Origin: Polaromonas sp.
GTDB taxonomy: Bacteria > Pseudomonadota > Gammaproteobacteria > Burkholderiales > Burkholderiaceae_C
DNA: 64,000 bases
Direction of reading: 5' to 3'
NCBI RefSeq assembly: GCF_012927455.1
Contig: NZ_JABBPE010000016.1
Location: 558,001 to 622,000 of the forward strand
Part shown: in pieces, positions 45,282-54,083 of the stretch
Position numbering within the stretch: position 1 is the stretch's first letter
How the letters are laid out: every line of letters begins with the position of its first letter
Position numbers and translations under genes: made by a program
The notes under the pieces: model-generated
Seen by the model: the letters and a program-made list of their open reading frames with translations, nothing else
What the model was told of the DNA's origin: nothing
Database searches by the model: none

Positions 45282-46376
45282 ATGCCCCGTCCCATCCTAG
45301 CAACCATCCACAGCGCCGCGCTGAGCCACAACCTGGCGCGCGTGCGCGTCGCCGCACCCGACGCCCGCGTCTGGGCCGTCGTCAAGGCCAATGCCTACGG
45401 TCACGGCATTGAACGCGTTTTTGACGCGCTGCGCAGCGCCGACGGCTTTGCCCTGCTCGATCTGGCCGAAGCGCAACGCCTGCGCGCGCTCGACTGGCGC
45501 GGCCCGATCCTGCTGCTCGAAGGCTGCTTTGAGGCGCGCGACCTCGAGCTGTGTTCGCGCCTGGGCCTGTGGCACGCCATTCACTGCAACGAGCAGATCG
45601 ACAGGCTGGCCGCCCACAAGACCCAGTTGCCGCACCACGTCTTCCTCAAAATGAACTCGGGCATGAACCGCCTGGGCTTCACGCCCGAACGCTTTCGCGC
45701 CGCCTGGACGCGCCTGAACGCGCTGCCGCAGGTGGACCAGATCTCGCTGATGACGCATTTCAGCGATGCCGACGGTCCGCGCGGCATTGAAGCGCAGCTG
45801 CAGGCCTTTGAGTCGGTGACGCACGATTTGCCGGGTGAGCGCACGCTCAGCAACAGCGCCGCCACGTTGCGCCACGGCGCCGTGCTGGACGGGCGCTCCG
45901 ACTGGGTGCGGCCCGGCATCGTGCTGTACGGCAGCGCCCCCGACTTCCCCGAGCACAACGTCGCACACTGGGGCTTGCAGCCGACCATGACGCTGTCTTC
46001 CCGCATCATCGGCTTGCAGCAGCTACGGGCCGGCGACAGCGTGGGCTACGGCTCCAGCTTTGTCGCCGAAGCGCCGCTGCGCATCGGCGTGGTTGCCTGC
46101 GGTTATGCCGACGGCTACCCGCGCCACTGCAGCACTGGCACGCCGGTGCTGGTGGGTGGCGTGCGCAGCCGCATGGTGGGCCGCGTCAGCATGGACATGA
46201 TCACGGTCGATCTGAGCGCGCTGCCGCAGGCCGGGATGGGCAGCGAGGTAACGCTGTGGGGCCAGTCAACAACGGGCGCCGTGTTGTCCATCGATGAAGT
46301 GGCGCAGGCCGCCGGCACCGTAGGTTATGAATTGATGTGCGCGGTTGCAGCGCGCGTGCCGTTTGTCCTGGCTTAA
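45282..46376 (+). CDS. alr: Alanine racemase
   Basis: The 364-residue PLP enzyme makes D-alanine for peptidoglycan. The PLP lysine is Lys35 in [12 protein letters not shown]. The second catalytic residue is the Tyr of SVGYGSSF near residue 250, and the family SMDMITVDL motif is present. [10 protein letters not shown] is the usual mid-domain motif. It starts at ATG 45282 without a clear ribosome-binding site and is followed 11 bases later by an RDD-family gene. Confidence 0.95.
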   Translation: MPRPILATIHSAALSHNLARVRVAAPDARVWAVVKANAYGHGIERVFDALRSADGFALLDLAEAQRLRALDWRGPILLLEGCFEARDLELCSRLGLWHAIHCNEQIDRLAAHKTQLPHHVFLKMNSGMNRLGFTPERFRAAWTRLNALPQVDQISLMTHFSDADGPRGIEAQLQAFESVTHDLPGERTLSNSAATLRHGAVLDGRSDWVRPGIVLYGSAPDFPEHNVAHWGLQPTMTLSSRIIGLQQLRAGDSVGYGSSFVAEAPLRIGVVACGYADGYPRHCSTGTPVLVGGVRSRMVGRVSMDMITVDLSALPQAGMGSEVTLWGQSTTGAVLSIDEVAQAAGTVGYELMCAVAARVPFVLA

Positions 46377-46387
46377 AAAAATAGGAA

Positions 46388-46861
46388 ATGCCCGCCATGG
46401 AGTCATCCGATCTGGAATATGCCGGTTTCTGGGTACGCGTCTGGGCCTCGCTGATCGACACGCTGCTGCTCGGCGTCTTCGTCTATCCGCTGCTGACCGC
46501 CCTTTACGGGCAAGCCTACTGGAACACCGCAACGTTTGTCCGCGGCCCGCTGGACTTTCTGCTGTCCTGGGTGCTGCCAGCCATCGTGGTGTTGCTGTTC
46601 TGGGTGACGCGGCAAGCGACCCCCGGAAAAATGGCCATATCGGCCCGCATCGTCGATGCCAGGACCGGTGACAAGCCCAGCACCGGACAGTTGCTGGGCC
46701 GCTATCTGGGCTATTTCGTGTCGGCGATACCCTTCTGCCTGGGCCTGCTCTGGGTCGCCTTTGACCCGCGCAAGCAAGGCTGGCACGACAAGCTGGCTGG
46801 TACCGTGGTGGTACGCAAGAAGGGCGGTGCGACCGAACCTGTGCGCTTTAAGGGTGACTAG
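46388..46861 (+). CDS. RDD family membrane protein
   Basis: A 157-residue protein with an RDD domain. The characteristic Arg is in YAGFWVRVWASLIDTLLLG, followed by three or four hydrophobic helices and the ATPGKMAISARIVDARTG loop. It ends with DPRKQGWHDKLAGTVVV. Family members are of uncertain function, and some are linked to ion transport. It is 11 bases downstream of alr and probably co-transcribed. Confidence 0.88.
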   Translation: MPAMESSDLEYAGFWVRVWASLIDTLLLGVFVYPLLTALYGQAYWNTATFVRGPLDFLLSWVLPAIVVLLFWVTRQATPGKMAISARIVDARTGDKPSTGQLLGRYLGYFVSAIPFCLGLLWVAFDPRKQGWHDKLAGTVVVRKKGGATEPVRFKGD

Positions 46862-46887
46862 TTTCTTCGTGTCTTGAAAAACCTATT

Positions 46888-46940
46888 TGCTATTAATTTC
46901 ATAGCTTTTGACGCCGGTATTTATCAGGATAAAGCCTTAT
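46888..46940 (+). repeat. Dispersed repeat family A, degenerate copy
   Basis: GCTATTAATTTCATAGCTT, then TTGACGCCGGTATTTATCAGG and AAAGCC. It marks the left (3') edge of the panE relic. Confidence 0.6.
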
Positions 46941-46943
46941 TTA

Positions 46944-47303
46944 TTAGTCAAGACAGGCTGGCCAGGCGTATCTGCGCCGCACGTCCATTTTTTTATCAAA
47001 CGTGGCCAGCGGCGGTGCTTCGAAGCCGGCTTTCTCACACAGCGCAGCCAGTTGCCGCAGTCGCGCGCCTGTCTCGCCTGAAGGTTCACCCAGAATGATG
47101 TTGTTGCCAAAGTGGTGCCGCACCAGCCCGGGTTCGTCCACCGAACAGCTGGCATGCCCCACGCAGTCGATGAGGTGCGGCGCCGGGATGGCCAGCGCGC
47201 CGTCCGGGTCGACCGAGCGCAGGCGCGTGCCGGCCAGCGCGCCGCCAAAGCCATGCACAAACCACCACGGCACGCCGTTCATGGCGTAAATGCAAACTTT
47301 TAT
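46944..47303 (-). pseudogene. Ketopantoate reductase-like (PanE/ApbA) remnant
   Basis: The readable part, MNGVPWWFVHGFGGALAGTR, VDPDGALAIPAPHLIDCVGH and the later LVRHHFGNNIILGEPSGE, is the middle of a PanE/ApbA-type 2-dehydropantoate reductase. Immediately upstream in the same frame are codons for KVCIYA, the usual PanE N-terminal MKVCIYG, but the initiator is ATA. Some 90 residues with the Rossmann GxGxxG are missing. The C-terminal domain is cut off at AWPACLD. The fragment is bounded on both sides by repeat copies (46888 and 47319). Confidence 0.75.
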
Positions 47304-47318
47304 GGTGCGCTTCTCCCA

Positions 47319-47385
47319 GTCAAAAAATTAAAAAAAGTCTGTAGTCCAATAAATACCGACGCAACATGCTATCAATTAAATAGCA
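47319..47385 (-). repeat. Dispersed repeat family A, degenerate copy
   Basis: Read on the minus strand: GCTATTTAATTGATAGCATG, TTGCGTCGGTATTTA, TTGGACTACAGAC. It marks the right (5') edge of the panE relic and precedes the lipid-phosphatase cluster. Confidence 0.65.
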
Positions 47386-47432
47386 TAATTTCAGTAAATC
47401 TGGCTGGCTGGAAGCGAAGAATGCGATCAGCA

Positions 47433-49052
47433 TCAGGGCATCACAAGAATCACCGCCTGGCCGTCAGTCCAAAACGGGTCTCCCGCAGCGTTGGTCCCGT
47501 GCAGCGGTGGCAGCACTGTCACGCTGCCCTCGCGCTTTGCACCAACCCTTGCAAGTTCTGTGGCAATAAGCGTTCGTTCACTGTCAAGGTCAGGGGCGAT
47601 TCGGTGGGTCGGGAGATAAAGACGCTGCGAGAGTTCAATGCCAACATCAAAACTTGCTGTGGCAACCCATACACCGCGACAGTCGGGCACGAGGCAATGC
47701 GGCGTTTGCCACAGACGCGTGTGATGGCGTCGCCGGATGCTTGGCAAGCCTGTGTCTGGTTTCTCAAACGTGAAGCTTTGCGGCCGGTCCATAAAAAAAG
47801 CGGGCGTTGCCGGACCTGTCGGATCGGGAAGGTTGCGCATGGCAGCAATCCCTTCCCTGAGCACCCGTATGGGGGTTGGCGCATCGGCCAGTGACCATCC
47901 CGCACGGGTAAAGGCGCGCAGGATATCGTCTTCAGAACCGACAAAGACCAGTGAAATGGGTTCCATCCGCCCGCCGATCAAGTCCTCTGACCAGCGTGCC
48001 AGGTCTGGGGGCAGTGCGATCCGCAACTGTGTAATATCGAGAGAAGGATGAGCCAAAGGCGGCTCGATCGTAAGGATTTTCGCTTGACTGGAAAACACAA
48101 CGGTCGCGCCCAATGACATCACCAGCGCACCGATGCCGGCAATCTGCGCGACACCAGGGCTGATCGGCAGCTTGAACGTGTCAATCCACCGAATCGGCGG
48201 AATGTAGTGGAGGAAAAAAAACAGCGCCGCCAGCAAAATAAGCGCCAGCGCAAGACTGCCCAACAGGTCGGAAGGCCAGTGCACGCCGAGATACAGACGC
48301 GACAGGCCAATGCCAACAATGACAAGCAGCAGCAGCGTGACGCCGATCGCGCGCACTCCACGCCCGGCCTTGCTGCCCAGCAGCAACGCGGCGAGCAATC
48401 CGTACACGACCGTTCCTGCCAGCATATGTCCTGATGGAAAGCTCGCGTCATGCATGCTGACGAGCGCATCAATCGGCCGCGCATTGCCGATCAACGTCTT
48501 AAAACTTATCGAGATGAGCGCTGTGCCGACAAGGGCAAGCACAAACGTGGCTGCGAGCCGCCTGCGCCCTTGGGCTAGCGCGACAAGTGCGCTGCCCAAG
48601 CACAGAAGCGATACAACTGCGGTACCACCGAGCTCCGTGATCGTCAGCATGATCCGCGTCATTGCTGCAGTGCGAAACAGCGGAACCGCGTTGTGAAGCC
48701 TGAGGTCCAGTATCGCCAGTGGATCTTTTGCCGCGATGTCCTGCAGCACGCCCAGGAACAACCACAGCCCTGCGAACATGACGAGAGCAGCGAGTGTTGC
48801 CGGCAGGCCCCAGGGATCGCGCGGATGAAGACGGTGAATCAAAAATCCTGCTGCGCGCGGGAAGCGCGATTCCATGGCCACCACCAAGGCGTTTTGCGCA
48901 AGCATCCGGCCCATTGGCCCGATTAACGGGGTCACGCGTTTCCATAGCAGGCGTTCGTGCTCGAAAAAAAGCAGAGTGACAAGAATTAACCCTGCCGGGA
49001 AGGCGATCAAAGCAAAGAACAGGATGGTGTAAAAGATAAAAGCTGAAGTCAT
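47433..49052 (-). CDS. PAP2-family lipid phosphatase with LssY-like C-terminal domain
   Basis: The 539-residue membrane protein starts at ATG 49052 (MTSAFIFYTILFF). A PAP2 phosphatase domain has all three signature blocks: KTLIGNARP, SFPSGHMLAG and SRLYLGVHWPSD (about residues 195-285). Several helices surround it. The C-terminal 200 residues are soluble and resemble the LssY C-terminal domain found on such phosphatases (PISLVFVGSEDDILRAF, RRHHTRLWQT). It is predicted to dephosphorylate lipid phosphates or pyrophosphates at the outer face of the inner membrane. It diverges from dgkA, 121 bases away. Confidence 0.85.
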   Translation of the reverse strand: MTSAFIFYTILFFALIAFPAGLILVTLLFFEHERLLWKRVTPLIGPMGRMLAQNALVVAMESRFPRAAGFLIHRLHPRDPWGLPATLAALVMFAGLWLFLGVLQDIAAKDPLAILDLRLHNAVPLFRTAAMTRIMLTITELGGTAVVSLLCLGSALVALAQGRRRLAATFVLALVGTALISISFKTLIGNARPIDALVSMHDASFPSGHMLAGTVVYGLLAALLLGSKAGRGVRAIGVTLLLLVIVGIGLSRLYLGVHWPSDLLGSLALALILLAALFFFLHYIPPIRWIDTFKLPISPGVAQIAGIGALVMSLGATVVFSSQAKILTIEPPLAHPSLDITQLRIALPPDLARWSEDLIGGRMEPISLVFVGSEDDILRAFTRAGWSLADAPTPIRVLREGIAAMRNLPDPTGPATPAFFMDRPQSFTFEKPDTGLPSIRRRHHTRLWQTPHCLVPDCRGVWVATASFDVGIELSQRLYLPTHRIAPDLDSERTLIATELARVGAKREGSVTVLPPLHGTNAAGDPFWTDGQAVILVMP

Positions 49053-49173
49053 GAGTGGCTTTAAATGTTTACTGGTGCATGGTTCGAGTCCTGGCCTGAC
49101 AAAGCGGAAAAAAGGGCCGAAGGAGGCGCAGCACGCATCAAGCTGCCGTTCATGTCCGACATTGAGGAAACCC

Positions 49174-49530
49174 ATGAAAAATCAATCTTTTCACAGACGT
49201 GCCGGTTTCGCCATCCAGGGCATATGTTCCGCATGGCGCGGTGAAGCAAGCTTTCGTCAGCAGGCTGTTATTGCACTGGGGGTCCTATTAATCCTTTTAT
49301 GGCGTCGACCTGAAATGGTGTGGTGGGCATTGTTGTTGATGAACTGCGGTCTTGTATTGGCAGCGGAGTTGTTCAACACAGCGTTAGAGCACGCCCTGGA
49401 TCACCTTCATCCAGAACGGCATCCTGCGATTGAAGTTGCCAAAGATTGTGCGGCAGGCGCGGTATTGCTTTTAAGTCTGACAGGTTTGTGCGTGTTTATT
49501 ACCTTCCTGGCATCGACCTGGCCCGCGTAA
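49174..49530 (+). CDS. dgkA: Diacylglycerol kinase (DgkA-type)
   Basis: This 118-residue integral membrane kinase has three helices. Family motifs are AGFAIQGICSAWRGEASFRQ, with the catalytic-side Glu, and ELFNTALEHALDHL followed by HPAIEVAKDCAAGAVLL. It phosphorylates diacylglycerol in Gram-negatives; homologues in Gram-positives phosphorylate undecaprenol. The start is ATG 49174 behind GAGGAAA. The neighbours are lipid phosphatases, so it may act in lipid-carrier recycling here. That assignment is inference. Confidence 0.92.
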   Translation: MKNQSFHRRAGFAIQGICSAWRGEASFRQQAVIALGVLLILLWRRPEMVWWALLLMNCGLVLAAELFNTALEHALDHLHPERHPAIEVAKDCAAGAVLLLSLTGLCVFITFLASTWPA

Positions 49531-49647
49531 ACTGCCCAGCGAAAATCCTTATTCCAGGTGCCGTGGCGCCGGACGGGGACAAAAGACAGCGGATCATTTC
49601 TACCTTCCCGCAGTTAGATTTGTAACGGTAAAACCAACAAAACCCAG

Positions 49648-50253
49648 ATGAACACTTTCGAAGCACTCAACGCAGCCATTTTCCTGCGCATTAATGCCGA
49701 CCTGAACACGCCCCAGTGGAAGATTGGCGCGGCGACCTTTCTGGCGGATTACTTGATCTATCTGATTGCGTTGGTTTTGATTGGAATGTGGTGTTGGGGA
49801 AAAGAGATGCAACGAAATTTGGCACTCAAGGCTTGCCTGGTGGCACTGGTTGCATTGGGCATGAATCAAATCATTATTTTGCTATGGCCCCATCCGCGGC
49901 CGTTCATGGTGGGATTGGGTCATTCGTTCATCGCACACCTTCCTGACCCTTCCTTTCCTAGCGATCACGCCACCGTTTTCTCTGCCATAGGGCTGACGCT
50001 GGTCTTCAGTTCCGTGCGTTCATTGATCGGCTGGAGCGTTCTCGCGGCGGGTGCGGCCGTGGCGTGGGCCCGCGTTTTCCTTGGCGTGCACTTCCCCCTG
50101 GATATGGCGGGCGCGGTAGCCGTGGTTTGCCTTGTTTGGGTCGGAATGCAGCCGATTTGGGCCAGGGCAGGCAACGCCATCACTTGGCAGATGGCGCATA
50201 TTTACAGGCTTGTCCTGGCACAACCGATTTCGCACGGATGGATTCGCCGCTAA
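49648..50253 (+). CDS. PAP2-family phosphatase, BcrC/undecaprenyl-diphosphatase type
   Basis: The 201-residue protein has five or six helices and a PAP2 catalytic core: LLWPHPRPF, SFPSDHATVFSAIGL and ARVFLGVHFPLDM. SFPSDH in place of SFPSGH and the small size are typical of BcrC/YbjG-type undecaprenyl diphosphatases. These regenerate undecaprenyl phosphate for envelope polymer synthesis. It lies between dgkA and the DedA-PAP2 fusion on the same strand. Confidence 0.88.
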   Translation: MNTFEALNAAIFLRINADLNTPQWKIGAATFLADYLIYLIALVLIGMWCWGKEMQRNLALKACLVALVALGMNQIIILLWPHPRPFMVGLGHSFIAHLPDPSFPSDHATVFSAIGLTLVFSSVRSLIGWSVLAAGAAVAWARVFLGVHFPLDMAGAVAVVCLVWVGMQPIWARAGNAITWQMAHIYRLVLAQPISHGWIRR

Positions 50254-50299
50254 ACCATGTTGACCGGGACCCAGTACAAAAAATAGGGTTGGACAGCAG

Positions 50300-51832
50300 A
50301 TGTTGCAATATCTAATCAATCTGATCGAACGACTCGGGCAATGGGGTTACCTCATCATCTTCCTTGGCGCTCTACTGGAATCAGCCGCATTTTTAGGACT
50401 GGTCATTCCTGGCGAGAGCCTGGTGCTGGTGGCGGGTTTCCTGGCCGCGCAGGGTTCTCTTGATCTTGATTTGCTCATCATTACCGTTGCAGTTGGGGCG
50501 GCCATCGGGGACAGCATCGGCTATGAAATGGGGCGCCAGATGGGGCGCCCTGCATTGATGCAATATGGCAGTCGCTTTGGGTTGAATGAGGCGCGCGTGC
50601 ACAGCGCGGATCAGTTTTTTGTACGGCACGGCAGCAAGGCAGTCTTCCTCGGCCGGTTCGTCGGCTTTGCCCGAGCCCTGGTGCCCTTTCTTGCCGGCTC
50701 TTCGCGAATGCCCTACCGGGCATTCCTGCCTTACAACATTCTCGGCGCGGTGCTTTGGGCGGCTGCCGTAGCGTTATTGGGCTATTTTTTAGGCGCAAGC
50801 TGGCAAACGGCAGAGCGATGGATAGGGCGGGCAAGCGCCATATTCGGGGGCCTTTTGGTCTTCGCGCTATTGCTGGTGTGGTTGTGGCGTTGGGCTACCG
50901 GACACGAAGACACCATCCGGCAAGCCTGGATTCGCTTTCTTCAGCGCCCGGGCATCAGCGCTTTACGCCACCGCTTCGCGCCACAAATTTCCTTTGTCCA
51001 GGACCGGTTCTCACCTAGAAGCTATTTAGGCTTGCAGCTGACGGCAGGGGCGATAGTTTTGATAGGCGCGAGCTGGCTGTTCGGCGGGATTGCAGAAAAC
51101 GTGGTGAGTGGCGACCCGCTTACCGTCATCGACCTGCGGGCGGCGCAATGGTTCCACACGCACTCTACTGCGCTGATGACCCAGGTGATGCGGGTCGTGA
51201 CGCACATTCACGGCCCCGTTGCGGTCATGCTGGCGGTTGTATTGATAGCGGCGTATCTGGCCTGGAAGCGAAACTGGTATTGGCTGCTTTGCGTCGGCTT
51301 GACAGTGCCTTCCGGAATGCTGCTGAACGTTGTCATGAAGTACGCATTTCACCGGGCCCGTCCGAGCTTTGATGATCCGTTGCTGATGCTGACAACCTAC
51401 AGCTTCCCCAGCGGCCATGTGGCCGGAGCTACCTTGTTTTATGGCGTTATGGCGGCGATGGTGATTGCCAAAAACCCCACTTGGCGCTGGCGTGTGACGA
51501 CCGTTCTTGTCGCCATCATGATGGTGGCGCTGGTTGCCCTGACCCGTGTTTACCTTGGCGTTCATTATCTGAGCGACGTACTGGCCGCCTTTGCAGAAGG
51601 AGTCGCCTGGCTGACGCTGTGCCTTACCGGGTGCACACTTATTGGGCGCATCGCTTTTCCAGGAAAAAAATCCTGGCGGTATACGACTAGAAAATCCGGA
51701 AGTTTTTGGAATTCAACCGCAAAAGCGCATGGATGCCAGAGCCCTGTTGACGACTTTAAGGGCTCTCAAAATTCGAGCTGCATCAGCAAGCTGAACGATC
51801 TGGTTTTTGACGCCGCGAGCGCACGGGCTTGA
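50300..51832 (+). CDS. DedA-PAP2 fusion membrane protein
   Basis: A 510-residue two-domain protein. Residues 1 to about 200 are a DedA/SNARE-associated domain (GALLESAAFLGLVIPGES and FLGRFVGFARALVPFLAGSS, the family Glu/Arg motifs). About residues 250-460 are a PAP2 phosphatase with KYAFHRARP, YSFPSGHVAG and TRVYLGVHYLSD. DedA proteins are implicated in flipping undecaprenyl phosphate and phospholipids. A fused phosphatase suggests coupled dephosphorylation and flipping. The last 50 residues are polar and unlike the family. Confidence 0.9.
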   Translation: MLQYLINLIERLGQWGYLIIFLGALLESAAFLGLVIPGESLVLVAGFLAAQGSLDLDLLIITVAVGAAIGDSIGYEMGRQMGRPALMQYGSRFGLNEARVHSADQFFVRHGSKAVFLGRFVGFARALVPFLAGSSRMPYRAFLPYNILGAVLWAAAVALLGYFLGASWQTAERWIGRASAIFGGLLVFALLLVWLWRWATGHEDTIRQAWIRFLQRPGISALRHRFAPQISFVQDRFSPRSYLGLQLTAGAIVLIGASWLFGGIAENVVSGDPLTVIDLRAAQWFHTHSTALMTQVMRVVTHIHGPVAVMLAVVLIAAYLAWKRNWYWLLCVGLTVPSGMLLNVVMKYAFHRARPSFDDPLLMLTTYSFPSGHVAGATLFYGVMAAMVIAKNPTWRWRVTTVLVAIMMVALVALTRVYLGVHYLSDVLAAFAEGVAWLTLCLTGCTLIGRIAFPGKKSWRYTTRKSGSFWNSTAKAHGCQSPVDDFKGSQNSSCISKLNDLVFDAASARA

Positions 51833-51876
51833 AAGCGGGCTGACCAGCGAGGACGCGCGCTCAATACACTAGCTGC

Positions 51877-53262
51877 ATGGCCAAAGAAAAAACGATTTAC
51901 ACCTGCACCGAATGCGGCGGCACCAGCCCCAAGTGGCTGGGCAAATGCCCGCACTGCGAGGCCTGGAACACGCTAATCGAGTCGGTGGCAGAGGCCGCCC
52001 CCGGCAAGAACCGCTACAGCACGCAGTTCCAGTCGCTTGCCAGGGCGTCCGAAGTGACTGCGCTGGCTGACATTGACGCCAGCGACATGACGCGCACGCC
52101 GACCGGCCACGAGGAGCTGGACCGGGTGCTGGGCGGCGGCATTGTCGAGGGCGGCGTGGTGCTGATAGGCGGCGACCCGGGTATCGGCAAATCGACGCTG
52201 CTGCTGCAGGCGCTGGACTCGCTGCAGCGCGCCGGTCTCAACACGCTGTATGTCACCGGCGAGGAAAGCGGCGCGCAAGTAGCGCTGCGGGCGCGTCGGC
52301 TCGGGCTCGATGGCTCGCAGGTCAAGGTGATGGCCGAAATCCAGCTCGACAAAATCCTCGCCACGCTCGACGCGAGCCAGCCGGCAGTTGCCGTGATCGA
52401 CTCGATCCAGACCGTGTATTCGGACCAGCTCACCTCGGCGCCGGGCTCCGTGTCCCAGGTGCGGGAATGCGCCGCGCACCTGACGCGGGCGGCCAAGTCC
52501 AGCGGAGTGTGCATCGTGCTGGTCGGCCACGTCACCAAGGACGGCGCGCTGGCCGGGCCGCGCGTGCTCGAGCACATGGTCGATACCGTGCTGTATTTTG
52601 AAGGCGACACGCATTCGAGTTTCCGGCTGGTGCGCGCCATCAAGAACCGCTTTGGCGCGGTCAATGAGATTGGCGTGTTCGCCATGACCGAAAAAGGCCT
52701 GAAGGGCGTGAGCAACCCAAGCGCGATGTTTTTGAGCCAGCACAGCGAGCCGGTGCCCGGCAGCTGCGTCATGGTCACGCTAGAAGGCACGCGCCCCCTG
52801 CTGGTAGAAATCCAGGCGCTGGTCGACAGCGGCGGGCCGAGTCCGCGGCGCCTGTCAGTCGGACTGGACAAAGACCGCCTCGCCATGCTGCTGGCCGTGC
52901 TGCACCGCCACGCCGGCGTCGCCTGCATGGACCAGGACGTGTTTGTTAATGCTGTCGGCGGCGTGCGTATCAGTGAGCCAGCGGCTGACCTGGCGGTGAT
53001 GTTGGCGATCACTTCAAGCCTGCGCGGCAAGCCCTTGCCCAAAGGCTTCATCGCCTTTGGCGAGGTAGGTTTGGCGGGCGAAGTGCGGCCTGCGCCGCGC
53101 GGGCAAGAACGTTTGAAAGAAGCCGCCAAGCTGGGCTTTAGCGTGGCGGTGGTACCGAAAGCCAACGCACCCAAAAAGAACGACAAAGCTTTTGAGGGGC
53201 TGACCATTCACGCGGTTGAACGCATTGAGCAGGCGCTGGAGGTGGTGCGGGGTTTAAGTTGA
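51877..53262 (+). CDS. radA: DNA repair protein RadA/Sms
   Basis: This 461-residue RecA-like branch-migration helicase acts in recombination and repair. The N-terminal zinc finger uses Cys10, 13, 24 and 27 (CTECGG and CPHCEAW). Walker A is GGDPGIGKST at 98-107. The RadA-specific KNRFG motif is in AIKNRFGAVNEIG near residue 255. The C-terminal Lon-like domain contains AVGGVRISEPAADLAV and FGEVGLAGEVRP. The full family length is present. Confidence 0.96.
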   Translation: MAKEKTIYTCTECGGTSPKWLGKCPHCEAWNTLIESVAEAAPGKNRYSTQFQSLARASEVTALADIDASDMTRTPTGHEELDRVLGGGIVEGGVVLIGGDPGIGKSTLLLQALDSLQRAGLNTLYVTGEESGAQVALRARRLGLDGSQVKVMAEIQLDKILATLDASQPAVAVIDSIQTVYSDQLTSAPGSVSQVRECAAHLTRAAKSSGVCIVLVGHVTKDGALAGPRVLEHMVDTVLYFEGDTHSSFRLVRAIKNRFGAVNEIGVFAMTEKGLKGVSNPSAMFLSQHSEPVPGSCVMVTLEGTRPLLVEIQALVDSGGPSPRRLSVGLDKDRLAMLLAVLHRHAGVACMDQDVFVNAVGGVRISEPAADLAVMLAITSSLRGKPLPKGFIAFGEVGLAGEVRPAPRGQERLKEAAKLGFSVAVVPKANAPKKNDKAFEGLTIHAVERIEQALEVVRGLS

Positions 53263-53313
53263 TGGCACCGGGGCTTAGTCTTGCAAAAGGGCTATCGGTC
53301 AAAGGAGGTAAGA

Positions 53314-53560
53314 ATGTCAGATGCCACCTTGTCCAGTAACTACCAAATCTCGATCCCTAAAAGACGTGCGCGAAGCCCTGCATCTCAAGCCCGGGCAGCG
53401 TATTGCCTTTTTGCGTACGGGTTCGACGTGGAAGCTGGTTCCTGTACCCAATATTGAAGATCTGTTCGGTATTGCCAAAGGTGCCGACACCGACACCGAC
53501 AACTACCGCGACCGCAGTACCCGGCTTAAAGATAGACTTCCCGTGCTCGCCGACGCATAA
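53314..53560 (+). pseudogene. AbrB/MazE-type antitoxin, frameshifted
   Basis: ATG 53314 sits behind a perfect AAAGGAGGT and begins MSDATLSSNYQISIP, the usual start of a SpoVT/AbrB DNA-binding antitoxin. The run AAAA at 53359-53362 has one A too many. The natural continuation KDVREALHLKPGQRIAFL is in the next frame and runs to 53560. Initiating translation at the good start therefore yields a scrambled peptide. The partner toxin downstream is frameshifted too. Confidence 0.8.
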
Positions 53561-53610
53561 AAAAGCGCGCTAAATAAAAAATTTGTTAAAGCGCGATTGA
53601 AGTCCGGCGC

Positions 53611-53987
53611 ATGAAGCTGGTCGATACCTGCATCTGGGTAGAAGCGCTGGCAGATACGCCCACAGGTCGTGCCCACCAGCCGCTACTTGCCGTTCCGCAA
53701 AACCTGCTGGTATCCACCTGGTGATTTATGAGTTGCGCAAATGGCTTGCGCGAACCTTGGCGCCCGATGCCGCCGATCAAGTCATGGTGGTGTTGCTTTG
53801 TGCCAAGGTGGTCGCACCTGATGAGTCATTAGCGCTGTATGGGGCCGAACTCAGTTTGACGCATCAACTTCACGCTCTGGATGCGCTGATTTACGCCACA
53901 GCCCTCAGTGAAAGTGCAGAATTCGTCACCTGCGATGCCCACTTCAAAGGCCTGCTGCAGGTGGAGTATTTGGCCAAATTGAAGTAA
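53611..53987 (+). pseudogene. PIN-domain (VapC-type) toxin, frameshifted
   Basis: The frame from ATG 53611 reads MKLVDTCIWVEALADTPTGR, with the first PIN aspartate, up to NLLVST, then stops at 53722. Restoring one lost C near 53717 continues as LVIYELRKWLARTLAP and later HALDALIYATALSESAEFVTCDAHF, with the acidic cluster of the PIN active site, ending at 53987. As it stands the ribonuclease toxin is truncated at about 37 residues and should be dead. Confidence 0.82.
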
Positions 53988-54083
53988 AAGTTAGCCATCT
54001 CCGGCGGCATACATCTGCTACAAAAATCATAGCGTTTATTGCGCGCTGCTGTTCGGCGGCAGTGCTGAAAGGCCTGAATTTAT

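Noticed and set aside
49075..49100. GGTTCGAGTCC resembling a tRNA T-arm, possibly a tRNA or attachment site
   Set aside because: The T-stem does not pair well, and there is no acceptor, D or anticodon arm around it.
52014..53207. A 397-codon frame antisense to radA
   Set aside because: Ser/Pro/Arg-rich composition typical of the opposite strand of a high-GC gene.
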